DNA from: Spirochaetaceae bacterium
GTDB lineage: Bacteria; Spirochaetota; Spirochaetia; Treponematales; Treponemataceae
Direction: 5' to 3'
DNA length: 9,984 nucleotides
NCBI GenBank assembly: GCA_031290725.1
Contig: JAITMZ010000176.1
Span: 1-9,984, forward strand
Shown: positions 1 to 5,383 of the stretch, in pieces
How positions within the stretch are numbered: position 1 is the first letter of the stretch
Layout of the letters: each line of letters begins with the position of its first letter
Position numbers and translations under genes: made by a program
Notes under the pieces: generated by a model
What the model was told of the DNA's origin: nothing
The model's input: the letters and a program-made list of their open reading frames with translations, nothing else
Databases searched by the model: none

Positions 1-23
1 TGTATTTCTTCTTCTATCAACAT
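1..23 (-). CDS. 5' end of an unidentified leftward gene (partial, runs off left edge)
   Basis: Only seven codons are visible, starting at the ATG on the minus strand at 23-21 and reading M-L-I-E-E-E-I. An AAGGA Shine-Dalgarno sequence lies about 10 nt before the ATG, and a good promoter is 55 nt further upstream (78-106). That combination is why I call a gene start here rather than noise. The product cannot be identified from seven residues. The upstream region carries two palindromes that may be regulatory, so this gene may be controlled by a DNA-binding repressor or activator. Confidence 0.4.
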
Positions 24-54
24 ATTTTTTCCATCCTTACATTTACGGTATACC

Positions 55-76
55 CTATTGTTTATTATTACAATAG
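55..76. repeat. short inverted repeat at the predicted leftward transcription start
   Basis: Seven-base arms, CTATTGT at 55-61 and ACAATAG at 70-76, flank an 8-nt A+T-rich centre. The predicted start of transcription near 71 lies inside the repeat, so it could be an operator or a 5' hairpin of the leftward transcript. The arms are short and the region is A+T-rich, so this may be chance. Confidence 0.25.
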
Positions 77-77
77 T

Positions 78-106
78 ATTATATCCCATATTTTATTTTT
101 TATCAA
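78..106 (-). promoter_or_regulatory. sigma70-type promoter for the left-edge gene
   Basis: On the minus strand, TTGATA (106-101) and a perfect TATAAT (83-78) are separated by exactly 17 nt. Transcription would start near 71 and reach the ATG at 23 after a leader of roughly 50 nt. The surrounding DNA is A+T-rich, so chance matches are more likely than usual, but the spacing and the downstream ribosome binding site support it. Confidence 0.5.
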
Positions 107-113
107 CACATAG

Positions 114-138
114 ATTATCCAACATATTGTTGGATAAT
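114..138. promoter_or_regulatory. perfect 11-3-11 palindrome, probable operator
   Basis: ATTATCCAACA (114-124) and TGTTGGATAAT (128-138) are perfect inverted repeats around a TAT centre. No T-run follows on either strand, so it does not look like an intrinsic terminator. It lies just upstream of the leftward -35 box (101-106) and just before the ribosome binding site of a rightward fragment (152), which is where an operator for divergent genes would sit. Two related half-site-like sequences, TATCAACA, occur at 15-22 and 101-108. The cognate regulator is unknown. Confidence 0.45.
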
Positions 139-151
139 TCAGAGGAGTAAA

Positions 152-202
152 GTGAAGTTACAAGAGAAGGTGCCGGACGGCATCGCCGAACTGGTTAGTT
201 AG
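152..202 (+). pseudogene. 16-codon rightward ORF fragment with a strong ribosome binding site
   Basis: AGAGGAG at 141-147 lies 4 nt before a GTG at 152, which opens a frame reading MKLQEKVPDGIAELVS and stopping at 200-202. The coding part is noticeably more G+C-rich than the DNA on either side. The stop falls where the 3' end of the CDF remnant begins on the opposite strand (199). I infer that this is the beginning of a former gene cut by a rearrangement; a true 16-residue peptide is the alternative. I do not recognise the protein. Confidence 0.3.
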
Positions 203-471
203 ATTTCAATACGATTGACATGTATTGCTAACTCAATTCCAAATTCCTCATATATTTTTCTGCTTATGTTTTCAATAGCCGAATAAACTTTTGCAATATC
301 CGAATCTGCCGGAACTTCGACGTGTACCGAAAAATACTGCTGGTCATGACCATAATCATGAATAAAAGGATTGTGATACCCGGTAATACATTCAGACGAC
401 ATGATGATGGCGGTGATTTTTTCTACCAACACAGGATCGGGTTTTTCTACAGCCTCGTTAAACGACGTTTT
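199..471 (-). pseudogene. C-terminal remnant of a cation diffusion facilitator (CDF) metal transporter
   Basis: The minus-strand frame contains PDP-x-LVEKI, IHDYGHD, VHVEVPADSDI and a terminal IHV motif. This series is characteristic of the cytoplasmic, ferredoxin-like C-terminal domain of CDF efflux transporters (Zn, Fe, Mn or Cd). The resemblance starts at about 460, ahead of the first possible start (GTG at 432-430), and continues to the stop at 201-199. An in-frame TAA at 474-472 lies directly upstream. The whole six-helix membrane domain with its metal-binding Asp/His residues is absent, so it cannot transport. The usual ending HMDP is changed to HVNR. I read it as a truncated gene; a stand-alone soluble CDF-like domain protein started at 432 is possible but less likely. 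Confidence 0.65.
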
Positions 472-598
472 TTATACAAAACTTTCCCAATTACCATCAT
501 TTGATTCTTCATTTAAGCAATATTTATATCCTTTATTACTGTTAATAACAATAGTATGTTTATTGTCTGGAAAAAATGCAATTTCCCCTTCATTTTTT
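472..598 (-). pseudogene. unidentified A+T-rich coding fragment between the CDF and metE remnants
   Basis: One minus-strand frame is open through this stretch and ends with TAA at 474-472. It reads DEKNEGEIAFFPDNKH, then TIVINSNKGYKYCLNEES, and ends WESFV. The composition looks like the C-terminus of a small soluble protein. No start codon with a ribosome binding site precedes it in this frame; upstream it runs into out-of-frame metE sequence. I do not recognise the family. It is probably the tail of a gene whose front was lost at the junction near 600, but non-coding A+T-rich DNA is also possible. Confidence 0.25.
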
Positions 599-676
599 TC
601 ATCTCCATTCGAGGGCTTTTTTGAGTTCACGGTTCGCGCCGATTCGCGGGAACCCGGTGATGAGAGTCTTTGCCAT
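599..676 (-). pseudogene. metE: N-terminal remnant of metE, B12-independent methionine synthase
   Basis: From the ATG at 676-674 the minus strand reads MAKTLITGFPRIGANRELKK, followed by ALEWR and TGA (601-599). GFPRIG-x-x-RELKKALE is the very conserved amino terminus of cobalamin-independent methionine synthase, which transfers methyl from 5-methyltetrahydrofolate-triglutamate to homocysteine. The full enzyme is about 750 residues; only 25 remain. Identity ends abruptly where the G+C-rich sequence meets A+T-rich DNA at about 600, and the stop codon is created at that junction. An AAAGG Shine-Dalgarno sequence 9 nt before the ATG, the cobalamin riboswitch and the promoter upstream are all still present. 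A disrupted metE is the simplest reading. What replaced the rest, and whether an intact metE exists elsewhere, cannot be seen. Confidence 0.8.
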
Positions 677-689
677 AAGAGGCTGCCTT

Positions 690-775
690 TGCGCTCAATC
701 CAAGAAGCGCGCATTCCGACTGTAACGGTTACTGGTTAGCGGAGGATTTGCGCCTCACTTTCCCTGAACTACAGG
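690..775 (-). ncRNA. cobalamin riboswitch, compact class-II (env8-like) form
   Basis: On the minus strand the conserved cobalamin core is GGGAAAGTGA (764-755), then a hairpin with GAGG/CCTC arms around CGCAAAT (756-742), then AACCGTTA and the B12-box-like GTCGGAATGC (720-711). The bulky P7-P12 arm of class-I riboswitches is missing: the B12 box follows directly, as in the env8 class as I remember it. A downstream hairpin (TGCGC 713-709 with GCGCA 694-690) has a 14-nt loop containing GGATT (701-697), complementary to AATCC at 748-744 in the first hairpin. This could form the kissing loop of class-II elements. The Shine-Dalgarno AAAGG follows at once, so control is probably translational. I could not identify the outermost stem. 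Confidence 0.75.
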
Positions 776-779
776 GGCT

Positions 780-808
780 AGTATATGATGTATGGAAAAA
801 TTGTGCAA
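780..808 (-). promoter_or_regulatory. sigma70-type promoter of the riboswitch-metE transcript
   Basis: On the minus strand TTGCAC (808-803) and TATACT (785-780) are separated by exactly 17 nt. The predicted start is near 773, a few bases before the riboswitch core. The promoter and the riboswitch are therefore correctly arranged, which supports both calls. The transcript would run leftward through the metE stub and the other minus-strand remnants. Confidence 0.65.
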
Positions 809-961
809 GGGGGTAGGCTTCCGCATTACCTGTGTTCCGAAACCAAGGATGCCCCGGCGTGGAGCGTGTCCATAGGAGTAATCTTCTTTGCGATACCTCC
901 ACAAATGTATAGGAAAAGGCAAAAAAATATGTATTTTTTTTGTACTTTTTTTTTGAAACCC
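809..961. other. divergent intergenic region with A/T tracts ahead of the dcw promoter
   Basis: This stretch separates the leftward metE promoter from the rightward dcw promoter. No convincing coding sequence is seen. Its right end has A7 at 921-927, T8 at 934-941 and T9 at 946-954; the first two form a 9-bp-arm palindrome around TG (921-940). The T9 tract lies about 43 to 51 bases before the predicted dcw transcription start, where an UP element would contact the RNA polymerase alpha subunit, and the phased tracts could also bend the DNA. Confidence 0.5.
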
Positions 962-990
962 TTGACAAGTACCTGTTCCCGTGGCATAAT
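962..990 (+). promoter_or_regulatory. main sigma70-type promoter of the dcw operon
   Basis: A perfect TTGACA (962-967) and CATAAT (985-990) are separated by 17 nt, close to consensus. Transcription should start at about 996-998, giving an mraZ leader of only about 20 to 30 nt. The start coincides with the first of three TGGTA repeats, so MraZ bound there would block the polymerase. Confidence 0.8.
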
Positions 991-995
991 GAGTG

Positions 996-1020
996 TGGTA
1001 AAACGTGGTAAATTATGGTA
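996..1020 (+). promoter_or_regulatory. MraZ operator: three TGGTA repeats at 10-bp spacing
   Basis: TGGTA occurs at 996-1000, 1006-1010 and 1016-1020, with 5-nt spacers. The E. coli MraZ operator is known as TGGGN repeats with 5-nt spacers in the mraZ 5' region, so repeat length, spacing and place all agree. The last repeat overlaps the first possible mraZ ATG (1015-1017). MraZ forms a ring of subunits that contacts several repeats at once. Autorepression of the operon is inferred by analogy. Confidence 0.8.
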
Positions 1021-1479
1021 GTGAATATGTTGGAATCCATTGAAGGTCAGTTTCCCGTGACCTGCGATCAAAAAGGGAGGATAATGCTGCCTGCACGTCT
1101 CCGTGCGGTATATACGGAGTCGGCCATGGTTGTAACCAAGGGGTATGACCGCTGTCTGTGGTTGTTTTCACCCTCCGAATGGAAGCGTTTTGCGGAAAAG
1201 GTGGTTGGCAACACCGCCGGGTCGGTTAAACAGAGTTTTGCCATGCAGCGTCATTTGTTGGCGCCCAAACAGGAGATAGCTTTTGATAAAACCGGGCGGC
1301 TTTCCATACCGCAGAAATTGCGGGAATATGCGGACCTCTCGAAAGATGGAGCCCTTCATCACATCAACAATTTTGGGGTGAATTTTCTGGAATTGTGGGA
1401 TACTGCGCAATCCGATGCCTACGATGCCCAGAGCCAGGATGATTTCAACGCCGGGATTGAAAATTTGGCGAGGATATGA
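1015..1479 (+). CDS. mraZ: transcriptional regulator MraZ
   Basis: MraZ is a DNA-binding protein of the SpoVT/AbrB type that assembles into a ring and regulates the dcw operon it heads. Two copies of the family motif are visible: DQKGRIMLPARLR at residues 18-30 and DKTGRLSIPQKLREYA at residues 91-106. The length of 154 residues matches the family (E. coli 152). Start choice is uncertain: ATG 1015, GTG 1021 and ATG 1027 are all in frame, and none has a clear Shine-Dalgarno sequence. ATG 1027 gives an N-terminus closer to the family. The MraZ operator overlaps this region, so DNA binding and translation initiation share the same bases. rsmH follows within 4 nt. Confidence 0.93.
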   Translation: MVVNMLESIEGQFPVTCDQKGRIMLPARLRAVYTESAMVVTKGYDRCLWLFSPSEWKRFAEKVVGNTAGSVKQSFAMQRHLLAPKQEIAFDKTGRLSIPQKLREYADLSKDGALHHINNFGVNFLELWDTAQSDAYDAQSQDDFNAGIENLARI

Positions 1480-1482
1480 TGG

Positions 1483-2541
1483 GTGCCTCTAGAAGCTTTA
1501 ATTTTTCGAGGCGCTCTACAGGTTATAATGGGTGAAGGGGATTTTGGTCAGCGGCCAGTGATACATCGACCGGTATTGCTTGAGGAGTGTTTGAATTTTT
1601 TGTCACCCCTGGGCGAATCCTATGGATGCAATCCTCTTTTTATAGACTCGACGTTAGGCATGGGCGGCCACGCCGAGGGGTTCTTGAAGCAATATGGGAA
1701 TGTGCGGATAATCGGTGTGGATGCCGATTCGGCGGTGATGGAGCGAGCCAGACAACGGCTTATCCCCTTCACCGGTCGGGTGAGGTTCCACAATGGCTGG
1801 TTTGATGATTTTTTCGCGAATTTTCCGGAAAATGATGTGCGTCCGAACCTGATTTTGTTCGATTTGGGCATATCAATTTTCCATTACGAGGCGTCGGGCC
1901 GGGGTTTTTCCTTTGGCCTGGACGAAAGGCTGGACATGCGACTGGATACTTCTGCGGGTACCTGCGCCGGAGACCTGGTGAACGGCTTGGGTGAGCGGGA
2001 CCTGGCGAACATTCTGTGGCGCTACGGAGAAGAGCGGTATAGCCGGCGGATAGCCCAGGCTGTGGCGAAAGAGCGGCGGGCATCCCCGGTGCGGAGTGCG
2101 GTGCAACTGGCGGGGCTGGTTTGGCAGGCGGTTCCGGCGGCTTACCGGCACGGCAGGATTCATCCGGCCACCAAAACCTTCCAGGCCCTGCGGATCGTGG
2201 TGAACCGGGAGCTGGATCGCCTCCTGCGGGCGCTTTGGGAGGCTTTCCGGGTGCTTGGGACGGGGGGGAAAATGGCGGTGATCTCATTTAATTCAGGGGA
2301 AGATTCGATGGTTAAAAATTTTTTCCGGACCGCGTCGAAGCCGTGTATTTGTCCGCCGGAAGCGCCGATATGTATCTGTGGGGGAGAATCTTGCGCGGAA
2401 TTGTTGACGAAAAAGCCGGTTTCCGCAGACCGGAGGGAGATCGCGAAAAATCCGTCCTCCCGAAGCGCGAAACTGCGGGTGATACGGAAACTGCGGGATA
2501 TGAATTTAGTACGGAAGGAGTTATTACATGAAAAAGCATAG
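1483..2541 (+). CDS. rsmH: 16S rRNA (cytosine1402-N4)-methyltransferase RsmH
   Basis: RsmH (MraW) uses S-adenosylmethionine to methylate N4 of C1402 in the 16S rRNA decoding centre. Numbered from GTG 1483, the sequence shows HRPVLLEE (28-35), the SAM-binding motif DSTLGMGGH (55-63), an acidic GVDAD (78-82), DLGIS and RGFSF (127-144), LDMRLD (150-155) and HPATKTFQALR (227-237). The C-terminal C-x-CPPEAPIC-x-C stretch is also typical. One motif is unusual: the normally near-invariant SFHSLEDR reads SFNSGEDS (268-275). GTG 1483 has GAGG 9 nt upstream; ATG 1528 would give a more family-like N-terminus (337 residues) but has a poor ribosome binding site. The 3' end overlaps the next gene by 14 nt. 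Confidence 0.93.
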   Translation: MPLEALIFRGALQVIMGEGDFGQRPVIHRPVLLEECLNFLSPLGESYGCNPLFIDSTLGMGGHAEGFLKQYGNVRIIGVDADSAVMERARQRLIPFTGRVRFHNGWFDDFFANFPENDVRPNLILFDLGISIFHYEASGRGFSFGLDERLDMRLDTSAGTCAGDLVNGLGERDLANILWRYGEERYSRRIAQAVAKERRASPVRSAVQLAGLVWQAVPAAYRHGRIHPATKTFQALRIVVNRELDRLLRALWEAFRVLGTGGKMAVISFNSGEDSMVKNFFRTASKPCICPPEAPICICGGESCAELLTKKPVSADRREIAKNPSSRSAKLRVIRKLRDMNLVRKELLHEKA

Positions 2542-2830
2542 ACGGATGTTTTTGTTGCGAGCCGGAGGATTTGCCCTGGCGTTGGGTGTTCCGGCCTTGC
2601 TCGCCTTTGACGGGGTTCAAGCGAAGCGCTACGTGGAACTTGAAGCGGAGGTTGTGCGTCTGGAAAAGCGGGAAGCCGAACTGGTGGAAAAGAATCATAA
2701 GCTCATCGCGGGAATCAGTGTGCTCTCAAGCGCCGATCGGATTGCCGTCATGGCGGTGGAGGAGTTGGGAATGCGGAAGGCTCAAACGGACGATATCGTG
2801 AGAATCGAAATGCGGGAAAAGGCGGAGTAG
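2528..2830 (+). CDS. FtsL/DivIC-like small division membrane protein
   Basis: This is a 100-residue single-pass membrane protein. A short basic N-terminus (MKKHRR) precedes a hydrophobic segment at about 8-27. A charged, heptad-like stretch at about 33-68, rich in Glu, Leu and Lys, should form a periplasmic coiled coil. The end, SADRIAVMAVEELGM followed by a D-x-I-x-RIE motif, resembles the conserved tail of FtsL and DivIC proteins. Size, topology and place between rsmH and the mur genes all fit FtsL, which joins FtsQ/DivIB and FtsB/DivIC in the divisome core. Sequence conservation in this family is weak, so FtsL rather than DivIC is inferred from position. It starts inside the 3' end of rsmH, suggesting coupled translation. 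Confidence 0.75.
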   Translation: MKKHRRMFLLRAGGFALALGVPALLAFDGVQAKRYVELEAEVVRLEKREAELVEKNHKLIAGISVLSSADRIAVMAVEELGMRKAQTDDIVRIEMREKAE

Positions 2831-2835
2831 GCAGT

Positions 2836-4224
2836 ATGGACGGGGCGGCACAGATACGTTTTACCTTTGCGGGACATGAAATGGCGGTCAGCTCGGTTAC
2901 CACCGACAGCCGTACCGTGATCCCCGGCAGCCTCTTTGTGCCTCTGGTGGGTACCCGGCAAGATGGACACGAGTACATTCGGGATGCCCTCAAAAACGGC
3001 GCATCTGTGGTGTTGGTGAACCGTACCGAGTACATGAAAAATGCGCAAATCTACGCCGCCGTATCGCAAAAACGCCCCCGGCCGGTGTTTATCCCGGTGC
3101 CGGATACACTGACCGCCCTGCAGGATGCCGCCCGGTGCCATGCCGGTCAATTTTCATCTCTCGTCCGCATCGGGATCACCGGCTCAAATGGTAAAACCAC
3201 CACAAAAGAAATCGTTAAAGCCTTGTTGTCCGTTAAATTCCGGGTAATCGCCAACGAAGGGAACCTTAATTCGGAAACCGGTCTGCCCCTGTCTCTGTTC
3301 AACATACGGGCTGAACATCAGGTGGGGGTTTTTGAGCTGGGGATGAACAAGCCCGGTGAAATCGCGGCCCTGGCGGCAGTACTGCGTCCAAAAATCGCCC
3401 TGATCACCAACATTTCTTCTTCCCACATCGAGTTCTTTGGCAGCCGGGAACGGATAGCCGCAGAAAAAAAACAGATTTTTTCGTATGCGATCCCTTCCTG
3501 CACCGCCTTTATTCCCGCCGGCGATGCCTTTGCCGATTTCCTTCCCCCAAACACGGGGTGGGCAATAATTCGGTACGGCGATCTGGCCAAGGCCGGGATT
3601 TCAAGGGTCAAAAACGAGGGACTCTCGGGTACTGGGTTTGACTATGAGGGTTTACCGGTGCTGTTTCCCCTGCTTGGTGCCCACAATCTGCGGAACGCCG
3701 TGGCCGCGATTTCCATTGCCAGGCATTTGGGATTGACACCGGAGGAAGTGCGGGCCGGCCTTGAGTCGGTACGGCCCCTGTTCGGGCGGAGCCAGATAGT
3801 GCGGGGCGACGTCACCATTCTACAGGATTGCTATAACGCCAATCCCGAATCCATGGCCGTGGCTCTGGATTTTTTCCGGGATCTGGCTGCGCCCGGTAGA
3901 AAGGCCCTGGTTTTGGGCGATATGCTGGAATTGGGGGATGCATCCCCGGCGGCCCATCAACAGGTCGTCTCGGCGGCTTTGGAAACGGGGGCGCTTGTGG
4001 TGCTCATTGGCCCGGGGATGTGCGGAGCCTACGGGGTAGCCAAAAAAATCGGCAATGGCGAAGGTCGGGTGGCGCTGTTTGCGGGAACCGAGGATGGGGA
4101 TATGGAACGGGCAGGGGAGGCCTTGAAAAAAAAATTGAAAAAAGGGGACGTTGTTTTGATAAAAGGCTCCCGGGGCATCCGCATGGAACGGATAACAGCG
4201 ATTTTGGAGGCCGCCCATGTTTAG
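2836..4224 (+). CDS. murF: UDP-MurNAc-tripeptide--D-alanyl-D-alanine ligase MurF
   Basis: MurF is the cytoplasmic ATP-dependent ligase that adds D-Ala-D-Ala to the UDP-MurNAc-tripeptide, completing the soluble peptidoglycan precursor. The N-terminal substrate domain contains TTDSR (22-26) and GxLFVPL (31-37). The ATP loop GITGSNGKTTTKE is at 113-125, ELGM at 167-170, and the TN-x-x-x-x-HIEFFGS metal and substrate segment at 191-203, here TNISSSHIE where families usually have TNIGxAH. The DCYNANPESM motif of the C-terminal half is present. The length of 462 is normal. GGAG lies 8 nt before the ATG, the gap after the ftsL-like gene is 5 nt, and the last 8 nt overlap ftsW. mraY and murD, often found next, are missing. 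Confidence 0.95.
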   Translation: MDGAAQIRFTFAGHEMAVSSVTTDSRTVIPGSLFVPLVGTRQDGHEYIRDALKNGASVVLVNRTEYMKNAQIYAAVSQKRPRPVFIPVPDTLTALQDAARCHAGQFSSLVRIGITGSNGKTTTKEIVKALLSVKFRVIANEGNLNSETGLPLSLFNIRAEHQVGVFELGMNKPGEIAALAAVLRPKIALITNISSSHIEFFGSRERIAAEKKQIFSYAIPSCTAFIPAGDAFADFLPPNTGWAIIRYGDLAKAGISRVKNEGLSGTGFDYEGLPVLFPLLGAHNLRNAVAAISIARHLGLTPEEVRAGLESVRPLFGRSQIVRGDVTILQDCYNANPESMAVALDFFRDLAAPGRKALVLGDMLELGDASPAAHQQVVSAALETGALVVLIGPGMCGAYGVAKKIGNGEGRVALFAGTEDGDMERAGEALKKKLKKGDVVLIKGSRGIRMERITAILEAAHV

Positions 4225-5383
4225 AGAAGCCCCGCAGGTCAGAGAAATAATCCGTGTGGATTCTCCCGTGGACGCCCCAGGCAAAAATGACTTCGGTTTT
4301 GCTGTTACCATTATGTTGATGTGGGGGCTTGGTATTTTAACCCTGTGGACATCCTCATCGGGCTACGGTATGCGCTTGTTCCAAAATCAAAACTATTTCG
4401 TCATCCGTCAACTTTTTTACTCCGTAGCTGCCTTGGCGTGTCTGCTGTTTTTCGCTAATGTCCGAATGGACGTGCTGCGATCCATCCTGCCTTTTTTGGT
4501 GGTGGGTTCCATCGTGCTGTGCCTTTTTGTTTTTGTCCCCGGCATTGGTATTGAAAAAAACGGATCCCGGCGCTGGCTGCGAATACCCCACGTCATGACC
4601 TTTCAACCATCAGAGACCGCGAAAATCGCGGTGGTTTTGTTTATCGCCAATCTTTTGGCTAAGAGGCGGGGGGACGAAGAGAAGGATATACGGATTTCCA
4701 CCCCGGCCATCGGGCTGGCGGTGATGGTGTTGATTATTTTTCTGCAAAAGGACTTTTCCAGCGGGGTTTTTGTGCTGATGATGGGGATCAGTATATTTTT
4801 TGTTGCCGGTATGAAGATCGGCTGGTTCCTGGCCTACAGTTTTTTGGCTTTCCTGGGATCCCTTCTCTTCGTCTTTTTGGAACCCTACCGGGTGAACCGG
4901 CTGATTGCCTTTATGATGCCAAAATTCGATTTGTACGGATTGAATTACCAGAGTAATGTGGCCCGTCTTGCCATTGGTGCGGGTGAACTTTTTGGCGAGG
5001 GAATCGGAGGCGGACTCACTTATATAAACCGAATACCCGAGGTACAGGCGGACTATATTTTTGTGGGCTGGGTAGAAGCCATGGGCTTTGTGGGCGTACT
5101 CGCTTATTTTGCCCTGCTCCTTTTTTTTGCCTGGCGCGGATATACTGTGGCGGTGAAATGTCCCAGTCGGTTTGGGGCGCTGACTGCTTTCGGCTGTACC
5201 ACCAGCATTTTTTTGCAGACCCTGATCAACACCGGGGTTGTGTGCAGCGCTTTGCCGTCCACAGGAATCCCCCTGCCGTTTTTTTCAGCCGGCGGATCAT
5301 CTCTTTTGATTACCTTCGCCATGTGCGGGTTGATACTGAATGTATCGCGGATTACGGAAGATGATGATGGAGGAGAAGTATGA
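4217..5383 (+). CDS. ftsW: septal peptidoglycan polymerase FtsW (SEDS family)
   Basis: FtsW is a multi-pass inner-membrane glycosyltransferase that polymerises lipid II at the septum with a class-B penicillin-binding protein. Visible family signatures are NGSRRWL (115-121), QPSETAKIAV (130-139), QKDFSSG (177-183), NYQSNVARLAIGAGELFGEG (243-262), IPEVQADYIF (273-282) and LPSTGIPLPFFSAGGSS (346-362). Asp279 aligns with the catalytic Asp of the SEDS motif usually written TDFIF, here ADYIF. About ten hydrophobic segments are seen after a soluble N-terminus of about 27 residues. Length 388 is typical. GGAGG lies 6 nt before the ATG. The gene overlaps murF by 8 nt and ftsQ by 4 nt. FtsW rather than RodA is inferred from the division-gene context. 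Its PBP partner is not in this window. Confidence 0.93.
   Translation: MFREAPQVREIIRVDSPVDAPGKNDFGFAVTIMLMWGLGILTLWTSSSGYGMRLFQNQNYFVIRQLFYSVAALACLLFFANVRMDVLRSILPFLVVGSIVLCLFVFVPGIGIEKNGSRRWLRIPHVMTFQPSETAKIAVVLFIANLLAKRRGDEEKDIRISTPAIGLAVMVLIIFLQKDFSSGVFVLMMGISIFFVAGMKIGWFLAYSFLAFLGSLLFVFLEPYRVNRLIAFMMPKFDLYGLNYQSNVARLAIGAGELFGEGIGGGLTYINRIPEVQADYIFVGWVEAMGFVGVLAYFALLLFFAWRGYTVAVKCPSRFGALTAFGCTTSIFLQTLINTGVVCSALPSTGIPLPFFSAGGSSLLITFAMCGLILNVSRITEDDDGGEV

Noticed and set aside
114..138. Palindrome considered as an intrinsic terminator for the leftward remnants
   Set aside because: Neither strand has a T-run after the stem, and the stem itself is A+T-rich, so an operator is more likely.
826..900. 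Minus-strand short peptide frame (MDTLHAGASLVSEHR) upstream of the metE promoter
   Set aside because: A GGAGG occurs upstream but about 23 nt from the ATG, too far to serve it. The frame is 15 codons with no recognisable content.
785..1021. Plus-strand open frame of 78 codons upstream of mraZ
   Set aside because: It covers the metE promoter region, the A/T tracts and the dcw promoter, has no convincing ribosome binding site and shows no protein-like motif.
1524..1529. Perfect TATAAT inside the start of rsmH, possible internal promoter
   Set aside because: No acceptable -35 box lies 16-18 nt upstream; the bases there are an A/T run without TTGACA-like sequence, and the A of the TATAAT is part of the ATG 1528 codon.
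1479..1535. ATG at 1479 opening an 18-codon frame between mraZ and rsmH
   Set aside because: It is very short, overlaps rsmH out of frame, and its sequence is rich in Ser, Arg and Asn with no family resemblance. The ribosome binding site fits the rsmH GTG equally well.
1769..2287. Long open frame of 172 codons on the minus strand inside rsmH
   Set aside because: Its protein is dominated by Pro, Ser, Gly and Arg, typical of an antisense shadow of G+C-rich coding DNA, and rsmH motifs on the plus strand are clear.
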